From Holophagaceae bacterium (GTDB lineage Bacteria; Acidobacteriota; Holophagae; Holophagales; Holophagaceae), in contig PMJK01000147.1 of assembly GCA_003158505.1 (NCBI GenBank), positions 1 through 18,593 on the forward strand: DNA of 18,593 bases, written 5' to 3'. The translations under genes were made by a program, and so were the position numbers. Under the pieces are notes generated by a model, which saw nothing but the letters and a program-made list of their open reading frames with translations, was not told the DNA's origin and did no database searches. Below, one piece after another: positions 1-6,261 of this stretch; the first letter of the stretch is position 1, and the number at the start of each line of letters is the position of its first letter.

Positions 1-1
1 G

Positions 2-748
2 TCGCCCGAGGCCCAGGTGGTGGCCGTCATGCCCCGGAAGACCCTGCTGAAGCGGGGAGGCGGCGACGACCGCGAACCTTGGCAGCTCATCTGCGCGAAT
101 GCCGACGAGCTCTGGATCTGCGCCGCGGTGGTGGATCCCCCCCTGCGCCCCGGCCTGTTGGAACGGGCCCAGGTGCTTGCGCTCGATGCGGGCCTGACGT
201 TCCGCGTACTCGTCACCAAGCGCGACCGAGCCTCGAAAAAAGACACACTCCCCGAACTGGACCCCCTGCGCGAGCAGGGTGTGTCGATCCATGAGACCTC
301 CGCCCTGAAGGGCGAGGGCATCGATCCCTTGCGTGGGCTCCTCCAAGGGCAGGTGGTGGTGCTGCTGGGCCATAGCGGCGTGGGCAAGAGCACCCTGGTG
401 AACGCCATTCATCCTGACTCGGCTCTGAAGACAGGAGGCCTCACCAAATTCGGCACGGGGAAACAGACCACGACCGCGGCCCGCTGGTTGCCCATCAGCT
501 CCGGTGGCACCCTGGTGGACACGCCGGGCATCCGCAGTCTCAGCGTGCGCGGCTTCGACCGGTCCCTGCTGGGTCGGGTATTCCCGGAATTCCCCCCCGA
601 GGTGATGGAGGACCCCCTCGCCTTTGATGCTGGGGACGACGACACCCTTGAGCGTCTCTGTCTTGACTACCCTGAACGGCTACAGAGCCTCCAACGGCTC
701 TGGCAGGAGATGGATGACCGAAACCCGAATCAGAATGTCTGGCGGTAG
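2..748 (+). CDS. rsgA: Ribosome small-subunit-dependent GTPase A, 5' end cut by window edge
   Basis: RsgA is a circularly permuted GTPase that helps mature the 30S ribosomal subunit. The frame is open to the left edge, so the true start and most of the N-terminal OB domain are outside; only the end of the OB domain is visible. Numbering from the GTG at 17, the permuted order G4-G5-G1-G2-G3 is clear: TKRD at 67-70 (most relatives have NKxD), SAL at 95-97, GHSGVGKST at 118-126, the GKQTTT switch at 148-153, and DTPG at 168-171. The end is odd. The family normally carries a C/H zinc finger after the FPE motif, but here FPEF (189-192) is followed by a short acidic stretch with a single Cys (215), then a normal-looking terminal helix. 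The downstream acyltransferase gene starts three bases after the stop, suggesting co-transcription. Family assignment is firm. Confidence 0.95.
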   Translation, partial: SPEAQVVAVMPRKTLLKRGGGDDREPWQLICANADELWICAAVVDPPLRPGLLERAQVLALDAGLTFRVLVTKRDRASKKDTLPELDPLREQGVSIHETSALKGEGIDPLRGLLQGQVVVLLGHSGVGKSTLVNAIHPDSALKTGGLTKFGTGKQTTTAARWLPISSGGTLVDTPGIRSLSVRGFDRSLLGRVFPEFPPEVMEDPLAFDAGDDDTLERLCLDYPERLQSLQRLWQEMDDRNPNQNVWR

Positions 749-751
749 ACC

Positions 752-1699
752 GTGCAAGACCGCATGCAATCCAATTCCAAGTTGCTGGGTCTCGTCTACG
801 GAGCCGTGTTCGGATCCCTGTTTCCCCTGTTCCATTTCGCCGCTCGAACCTTCTCGCGAAGGGAGCGGGCCCATGACATCGCGGACCAGATTGCCAGTGC
901 CTTCTTGATGTTTCGACCCAGGTACCTCGAAGCCATCCTGGGCAACACCGCGCAAGTCATGGGATTGGGGCCTTTGCATCCTCTTGTCGACCGCACGGCG
1001 CGGGACATGGTGCGGCAGCACGCGAGGGCCTGGGTGGACTTCTTCTACTACGGACAGCGGCCCGTAGAGGAGGCTCTGGCCCAGTTCGCGAGCCTGGAAG
1101 GCACCGACCATCTTGATGCAGCCCTCGCTGAAGGCCGCGGCGCCATCCTGCTCACGGCCCATGCGGGGAACTTCGAATTGGGCGGCGTCCTGCTGCGGGG
1201 TCGAAATCTGAAGGTCCATGCGGTCTACAAGCCCGACCGGTTCGAGGCCGTGGAACGTCTTCGGGAGAGCATGCGCAGTCAGGGGGGGGTGGTGGGCATC
1301 CCTGTGGACGGCGTGGGATTCTCGACCCTCCCCCTGGTGAAGCTTCTGCGGGAGGGTGCCCTGGTCGGCATGCAAGGAGACAGGGACTTCAGCCTGAACG
1401 GAGTATCCATGCCCTTTTTTGGACGCGATGTACCCTTTCCCAGGGGCCCCTGGGAACTGGCCGCCATGACCGGCGCACCCATCATCACGACCTTTTTCTA
1501 CACCGACGAGGAGCGTCGATTCCACGCCCACTTTGGGGAGCCCATCCACATATATGGGGAGAGGGGTCAGCGCATGTCGGCCATCGAAGCCGGCATGAGG
1601 GCCTATGTGGCTGATCTGGAAGCCCTGATCCGCCGCCACCCCAGCCAGTGGTACTGCTTCTACCCCTTCTGGGACGATCCTGCCCGGAACGCATCCTGA
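752..1699 (+). CDS. Lysophospholipid / lipid A acyltransferase family protein (LpxL/HtrB-like)
   Basis: This is a member of the LpxL/LpxM/HtrB acyltransferase family, inner-membrane enzymes that move a fatty acyl chain to lipid A precursors or related lipids. The 315-residue length fits. Visible landmarks are a hydrophobic N-terminal segment (about 11-30, LLGLVYGAVFG), the catalytic HxxxxE motif HAGNFE at 137-142, QGDRD at 208-212, PFFGR at 221-225, and the FPRGPWELA block at 229-237 that is typical of the family. The GTG at 752 lies three bases after the rsgA stop; an ATG at 764 (residue 5) is an equally good start, and neither has a strong Shine-Dalgarno. I cannot tell from sequence whether the acceptor is lipid A, an ornithine lipid or something else, so no symbol is given. 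Confidence 0.9.
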   Translation: MQDRMQSNSKLLGLVYGAVFGSLFPLFHFAARTFSRRERAHDIADQIASAFLMFRPRYLEAILGNTAQVMGLGPLHPLVDRTARDMVRQHARAWVDFFYYGQRPVEEALAQFASLEGTDHLDAALAEGRGAILLTAHAGNFELGGVLLRGRNLKVHAVYKPDRFEAVERLRESMRSQGGVVGIPVDGVGFSTLPLVKLLREGALVGMQGDRDFSLNGVSMPFFGRDVPFPRGPWELAAMTGAPIITTFFYTDEERRFHAHFGEPIHIYGERGQRMSAIEAGMRAYVADLEALIRRHPSQWYCFYPFWDDPARNAS

Positions 1700-1819
1700 T
1701 CTGCCCGCATCAAAGTCCTGCTACCCCGCGATTGCCGCACCTTGTCCCCCGTCATAGGACGATTGCCTTAAGCTCAGATTGCCCCGGTTCGTTTCCGGTT
1801 CCCCCAAGGAGTTCCATTC

Positions 1820-2581
1820 ATGCGCGGCGCCATTCCCTTTCTCCTCGTCCTCGCGACCGCCCTCGGCTGCCAGTCCAAGAAATCGGATGCCATCGTGGCC
1901 GCCCCCACTCAGCCCATGGCCGATGCCACACCGGGCGCCCCTGTCCAGGCTCCTGGGCTGAGCGGCAAGGTGCTGGAGCGCATCGCCGCCTCCCCCTACT
2001 GCTACCTGCGCCTCCAGACCGCCCGGGGCGAAGTCTGGGCCGCGGTCCCCGAGGCCAAGGTCGAGAAGGGGACGGAAGTCACGGTCATCAATCCCATGCT
2101 GATGTCCAATTTCGAATCCAAGACCCTGAACCGCACCTTCGCCGAGATCTTCTTCGGGACCCTGGCCAGTGCTGCTGGCGCTGGTCCAGCCGCGGCACCG
2201 GCGGTCGGAACTCCTGCCCCCATGGGCGCCCCCGCCCCCGCGCCCGTGCTCATCGACAAGGTGGACAAGGCCGCCGGTACGGACGCGCGAACCGTGGCAG
2301 AGATCTGGGCACAGAAGGGTGGACTGAAGGACAAACCCGTCAGCATCCGCGGCAAGGTGGTGAAGTACAACCCGGGAGTCATGGGCAAGAACTGGATCCA
2401 TCTGCAGGATGGCAGCGGTGACCCGTCGAAGGGCACCCATGACATCACCGTCACCAGCCAGGACACCGTCACCAAGGGTGATGTCGTGACCGCCAAGGGC
2501 GTGGTGCGCTTGGACAAGGATTTCGGCTCAGGCTATCGATACGGGATGCTCGTCGAGGATGCAAAGGTCGTGAAGAAGTAG
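1820..2581 (+). CDS. Lipoprotein with predicted two-domain nucleic-acid-binding-like (OB) architecture
   Basis: This is a 253-residue exported lipoprotein. The signal peptide ends in a lipobox (ALGC) with Cys17 as the lipidation site, followed by a low-complexity Pro/Ala linker. The first domain (about 46-115) carries the pattern GKVLE...YCYLRL...GEVWAAVP then NFESKTLNRTF at 98-107. An Ala/Pro-rich linker (115-143) leads to a second domain (about 155-250) with SIRGKVVKYN, GKNWIHLQDGSGD (189-201) and GDVVTAKG, which reads like an OB fold. I recognise this as a conserved secreted protein of Geobacter-type genomes with no proven function; 'DNA-binding' labels there are predictions. AAGGAG precedes the ATG by about nine bases. 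It is separated by 120 bases from the acyltransferase gene, so it may have its own promoter, and a 12-bp hairpin follows it. Confidence 0.8.
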   Translation: MRGAIPFLLVLATALGCQSKKSDAIVAAPTQPMADATPGAPVQAPGLSGKVLERIAASPYCYLRLQTARGEVWAAVPEAKVEKGTEVTVINPMLMSNFESKTLNRTFAEIFFGTLASAAGAGPAAAPAVGTPAPMGAPAPAPVLIDKVDKAAGTDARTVAEIWAQKGGLKDKPVSIRGKVVKYNPGVMGKNWIHLQDGSGDPSKGTHDITVTSQDTVTKGDVVTAKGVVRLDKDFGSGYRYGMLVEDAKVVKK

Positions 2582-2600
2582 ATCCTCGTCTTCCATCAAA

Positions 2601-2630
2601 GAAAGCGGGCGCTTTCGGGCGCCCGCTTTC
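2601..2630. terminator. Bidirectional hairpin terminator between convergent genes
   Basis: A perfect 12-bp stem, GAAAGCGGGCGC at 2601-2612 paired with GCGCCCGCTTTC at 2619-2630, has a 6-base loop (TTTCGG). It sits between the lipoprotein stop (2581) and the stop of the NuoG-like gene arriving on the other strand (2640), so it can serve both. The stem itself ends in CTTTC on either strand. Neither side has a long uridine run; on the - strand the stem is followed by TTTGATGG. Confidence 0.8.
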
Positions 2631-2639
2631 CACGTCCGG

Positions 2640-4088
2640 CTAAACGGTTGCGGGAATGGCGGCCAGATCCTTCACCCAGGCGGGAACGGTGCGGACGCCC
2701 TTGGGAGGCTGAAGGGCCTTCTGGTAGCGCCGCAGCTCGCCGTCATGGTTGACGACGAAGTCGCTCTCTTCGGCAAAACTCGTGATGGGCAGCCACGCAG
2801 TCGCCGCACGACCCAGATCCGAGGGTTCCACTTCCAGGACCAGGCTGAAGGCAGCGGCCTTGAGGATCTGCCCCAGGAGTTCCGCCTCCTTGAGGCTGGT
2901 GAAGAACGTGTCGTGCAGCAGCACCACGGCCTTGACCTCTCGCCGTTCCACCTTCCCCAGGAGTTCCTCGAGGACGCCGAAGCGGAAGCCCCGCTCCATG
3001 AAGCCGCGACGGTTCAGGATGCCGTCCGCGCTCGTCTGGTACTTGGGAAGCGCCACAGCGATAGTCTTGTCACCGCTTCCGAATCGCAACTCCGCCGAGT
3101 TGGCCAGTTCACCCAGGCGCTGGGCGGCATCGCAACCAAAAGTACCCTGGCCGATCACGGCCACTGGACCGGCAGACTGGAGGGCCTCACGAATGTCGTC
3201 CATCGAGGTCGGGACGCCCTTTAGCTGGGCGACCGGTGCCAGGCCCCTCCGGTTGTAGCGGGTGTAAGCGTACCGCTCCTCGTCGCTGATGAAGTAAGTG
3301 GTCTCTTTGCCCTCCAGGGGCCGCGGCCGGAAGCGGTAGACCTTGTTGCCTTCGTGGTCGATCCAGATGGGGTTTCCCAGCGCCGAGTGGCGGCTGATGG
3401 ACGGAACGCTCTTGAGGTACCAGACCCGCTTGCGGAAGCGGAAATCACGGCTCGTGAGGGCGCCCACAGGACAGAGGTCCACCACGTTCCCGGCAAAGGG
3501 GTTCTGGTCCATGCTCTTGCCTGTATAGGTCGTGACTTCCAGCCGCGAGCCGCGGGAGGCCACCGTCAGCTCACCGCCTCCGCTGATTTCGCGGGTAAAC
3601 CGGACACAGCGGGTGCAGTGGATGCAGCGGTTCTTGTCGATGACGATCTTGGCGCCCAGGTCCTCGTAGCGGTAACGCCGTTTCACTTCGCCCATGCGCG
3701 AGTCGCCGCTGCCGTAGTGGTAGGAATAGTCCTGGAGCTTGCACTCGCCAGCCTGATCGCAGATGGGGCAATCGAGGGGGTGGTTGATGAGGAGGAACTC
3801 CATCACTCCAGCGCGGGCATCGGCCACGGCGGGGGTGTTGGTGAAGACCTCCATCACCACGGCGTCCGGATTGTCCTTGGGCGCAGGCGGCACCGTGGTC
3901 GTGCAGCTGGTGGCCAGCTTAGGCTGGCCCTTGATCTCCACCAGGCACATGCGGCAGGTGGCCACGGGCGAAAGGGCCGGGTGATAGCAATAGTGGGGGA
4001 TGTCGATGCCCACCGTGCGGCACGCATCCAGCACGAGCGTGCCGGGGTTCACGCTCATTGCAACGTCGTTGATCTTGATCGTCGGCAT
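2640..4088 (-). CDS. Short NuoG-like NADH-quinone oxidoreductase subunit G (iron-sulfur protein)
   Basis: This 482-residue protein matches the large Fe-S subunit of respiratory complex I. The N-terminal [2Fe-2S] domain has Cys34, 45, 48 and 62. The His/Cys3 cluster (N5 type) has His103, Cys107, 110 and 116 in HPLDCPICDQAGEC. The next [4Fe-4S] site has Cys155, 158, 161 and 206. The C-terminal part is a shrunken molybdopterin-oxidoreductase-like domain ending in the usual EESDFVNHDGE-like block (about residues 440-455). NuoG/Nqo3 is usually 680-900 residues; here the C-terminal domain is reduced and the region around 225-255 has no cysteines, so no N7 cluster is expected. GGAG lies seven bases before the ATG. 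The only co-directional neighbour is the 112-residue unknown gene upstream; no other complex I gene is in the window. It could serve complex I encoded elsewhere, or a soluble NAD-linked hydrogenase or dehydrogenase. Confidence 0.88.
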   Translation of the reverse strand: MPTIKINDVAMSVNPGTLVLDACRTVGIDIPHYCYHPALSPVATCRMCLVEIKGQPKLATSCTTTVPPAPKDNPDAVVMEVFTNTPAVADARAGVMEFLLINHPLDCPICDQAGECKLQDYSYHYGSGDSRMGEVKRRYRYEDLGAKIVIDKNRCIHCTRCVRFTREISGGGELTVASRGSRLEVTTYTGKSMDQNPFAGNVVDLCPVGALTSRDFRFRKRVWYLKSVPSISRHSALGNPIWIDHEGNKVYRFRPRPLEGKETTYFISDEERYAYTRYNRRGLAPVAQLKGVPTSMDDIREALQSAGPVAVIGQGTFGCDAAQRLGELANSAELRFGSGDKTIAVALPKYQTSADGILNRRGFMERGFRFGVLEELLGKVERREVKAVVLLHDTFFTSLKEAELLGQILKAAAFSLVLEVEPSDLGRAATAWLPITSFAEESDFVVNHDGELRRYQKALQPPKGVRTVPAWVKDLAAIPATV

Positions 4089-4147
4089 GGGCCCACTCCA
4101 GGGCTTCCAGGATGGGGCTTGGAGCCTTCAAGGTAAAGGAGGCCAGA

Positions 4148-4486
4148 TCAACTCCTTCCGACGGCCCCCACCATGCAGCGCCGGCAGAAGTCCAGGAAAT
4201 CCTCCAGATCCGGGATATCCACGTTCACTGTGGCGGGGATCACATTCGGGATCACCACCCGCTTGCGCAGCTCGCCCGTGGCCTCCAGGGAGAACACAAA
4301 CCAGTTGAGCCGGTCCTTCTCCGACGAGAGGGTGAGGCTCACCACCTTGGTCTCGAAGAAGAGGTCGGGGGCGCCCCCGTCCTCCGGCGTCTTCCAAGCA
4401 GGGATGTGGGCCCGTTTCACGAACTCGGCCTTCAGCTGCTCCAGGGTGTGCTGGACCGTGAACTGAACCTCGACCTGGACATCCAT
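4148..4486 (-). CDS. Conserved-looking hypothetical protein, 112 residues
   Basis: I do not recognise this family. The frame is open further upstream, to 4615, but a strong Shine-Dalgarno (GGAGG, five bases before the ATG at 4486) picks this start, which gives 112 residues. The N-terminal part alternates like beta strands (MDVQVEVQFTV), a charged amphipathic middle section follows, and the end has a FLDFCRRC motif with two Cys three apart. There is no signal peptide or membrane helix. It lies 59 bases upstream of the NuoG-like gene on the same strand and is divergent from purH, so it is probably co-transcribed with the NuoG-like gene. Protein-like composition plus the good RBS make it more than a shadow frame, but no function can be given. 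Confidence 0.65.
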   Translation of the reverse strand: MDVQVEVQFTVQHTLEQLKAEFVKRAHIPAWKTPEDGGAPDLFFETKVVSLTLSSEKDRLNWFVFSLEATGELRKRVVIPNVIPATVNVDIPDLEDFLDFCRRCMVGAVGRS

Positions 4487-4602
4487 TTCGACCTCCGCCC
4501 TGCAATCCTTGTCGGCCAGGATCGCCCAAAACCCAAACCTGGACATCCGAGGCTTCCAGATCGACCAAGAGCATGGAAAAATCAAGGGTTCAGGGGGCGG
4601 AC

Positions 4603-6147
4603 ATGCCGACGGCATTGATCTCGGTGTATGACAAGGCGGGGCTCATCCCCTTGGCGGAGGGTCTGCTGGCCCAGGGGTGGCGGATTTTGGCCACTGGCGG
4701 GACCCTCCGCACCTTGCAGGAGGCAAAGCTCGAGGCGATGGAGGTGGCGGCCTATACCGGCGCGCCTGAATGCTTCGATGGACGGGTGAAGACCCTCCAC
4801 CCCCGCATCCATGGCGGTCTCCTCTACCGGCGGGACCTGGCGGACCATGTCGCCGATGCCAAGGCCCAGGGCATCGAGCCCATCGACCTGGTGGTGATCA
4901 ACCTCTATCCCTTTGAAGCGACCATCGCCCGGGCAGGCGTCACCGCCGCCGAGGCCATCGAACAGATCGATATCGGCGGTCCAAGCATGATCCGGAGCGC
5001 CTCGAAAAACCACGCTTCGGTCACGGTGCTCACCGATCCGGCCCAGTACGGCCCGTTTCTGGAGAAGCTTCAGGCAGGAACCTGGAATCTGGAGGACCGC
5101 AGGCGCTGCGCCCTGGAGGCTTTCCGCCGCACCGCGGCCTACGATGCGGCGATCTCGGGATGGATGGAGCGCGAACTGGCCTCCCGGAAGCCCCAGGACC
5201 TGCCCCACCACCTCTGCCTCAATCTGGTGCAGAAGCAGGGACTGCGCTACGGAGAGAATCCCCACCAGCCGGCCGCCTTCTACGTGGAACCCGGCCGCAA
5301 GGCCGAGGGCATGGCTTCCTGCCACCAGCACCAGGGGAAGGAACTGAGCTTCAACAATTTGCTGGATGCGGACGCCGCTGCGCGCCTGGTCTGGCAGTTC
5401 CCGGCCCCGGCCTGCGTCATCGTCAAGCACAACAACCCCTGTGGTGTGGGCCAGGGACCCCATGCCCTGGAGGCCTTCATGCGGGCGCAGGCCGGCGACC
5501 CCGTCAGCGCCTTTGGCGGTATCGTGGCCTTCAACCGTCCGGTTGGGGTCGAGGTCGCCCAGGTCATGGCCCAGAATTTCTGGGAGGTGATCCTGGCCCC
5601 CGCCTTCACCGGAGAAGCCCTCGAAGTGTTCGCGGCCAAGAAACAGCTCCGCGTCCTGCAGACCCCCGATCATTGGCCCCAGAGTGCAGAAGGGCTGGAC
5701 ACCCGCTCCATCGGAGGGGGCTACCTTGTGCAGCGCGCGGATGACGCCTTCATGCCCTTCGAGGACTGGGAGGTGAAGGCTAGCGGCCCGGGCGCCAATC
5801 CCAGGACCGAGGATCTCGTGCTGGCCCAGCGGGTAGCCAAGGCCGTGAAATCCAACGCCATCGTCCTGGTGAAGGACGGTGCCACCGTCGGCATCGGCGC
5901 CGGCCAGATGAGCCGGGTGGACTCGGTCGAGATCGCCTGCCGGAAGGCCGGGGACCGCGCGCGAGGCGCCGTACTCGGCAGCGACGCCTTCTTCCCCTTC
6001 TCCGATGGGCTGGAAGTGGCGGCCAGCCATGGTGTCTCCGCCTTCGTCGAACCGGGCGGAAGCCTCCGGGATGGCGAAGTCATCGCTGCTGCCCAGAAGT
6101 TAGGCGTATGGCTCTTCTTCACCGGCATGCGGCACTTCCGGCATTGA
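4603..6147 (+). CDS. purH: Bifunctional AICAR formyltransferase / IMP cyclohydrolase
   Basis: PurH carries out the last two steps of de novo purine synthesis: 10-formyl-THF-dependent formylation of AICAR to FAICAR, then ring closure to IMP, in the cytosol. The frame opens at 4573, but family alignment (MPTALISVYDKAG) and the purine-rich AGGGGGCGG just before it favour the ATG at 4603, giving 514 residues (E. coli has about 529). The N-terminal cyclohydrolase (MGS-like) domain shows ATGGT at 30-34, LHPRIHGG near 65-72 and IDIGGPSMIR at 122-131. The transformylase domain shows RYGENPHQ at 215-222, the KHNNPCG motif with catalytic Lys275-His276, SAFGG, GAGQMSRVDS, and the end FTGMRHFRH. It appears complete. 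It is divergent from the NuoG-like unit and is followed by alaS after 114 bases. Confidence 0.97.
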   Translation: MPTALISVYDKAGLIPLAEGLLAQGWRILATGGTLRTLQEAKLEAMEVAAYTGAPECFDGRVKTLHPRIHGGLLYRRDLADHVADAKAQGIEPIDLVVINLYPFEATIARAGVTAAEAIEQIDIGGPSMIRSASKNHASVTVLTDPAQYGPFLEKLQAGTWNLEDRRRCALEAFRRTAAYDAAISGWMERELASRKPQDLPHHLCLNLVQKQGLRYGENPHQPAAFYVEPGRKAEGMASCHQHQGKELSFNNLLDADAAARLVWQFPAPACVIVKHNNPCGVGQGPHALEAFMRAQAGDPVSAFGGIVAFNRPVGVEVAQVMAQNFWEVILAPAFTGEALEVFAAKKQLRVLQTPDHWPQSAEGLDTRSIGGGYLVQRADDAFMPFEDWEVKASGPGANPRTEDLVLAQRVAKAVKSNAIVLVKDGATVGIGAGQMSRVDSVEIACRKAGDRARGAVLGSDAFFPFSDGLEVAASHGVSAFVEPGGSLRDGEVIAAAQKLGVWLFFTGMRHFRH

Positions 6148-6153
6148 TACTGT

Positions 6154-6185
6154 CCGGGGGACCGCGCTGCGCGCTACACCCCCGG
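6154..6185. repeat. GC-rich inverted repeat between purH and alaS
   Basis: CCGGGGG (6154-6160) and CCCCCGG (6179-6185) form a 7-bp outer stem. Inside it, GCGC and GCGC can pair around a TGC loop. The following bases (CCCCGCGCGCGG) allow alternative folds. A T-rich stretch (CGCTTTTTCCCC) comes only about 35 bases later, so this is not a classical terminator. It may dampen read-through from purH into alaS. Confidence 0.4.
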
Positions 6186-6261
6186 GGGCCCCGCGCGCGG
6201 CACGGGCAAAGTCCGTTCCGCGCTTTTTCCCCTTTCGATCATTCAACTCCCTGGAATCCTC

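Noticed and set aside
1700..1819. Promoter for the lipoprotein gene
   Set aside because: TTGCCG and TAGGAC are spaced 17 bases apart but match poorly; not strong enough to list.
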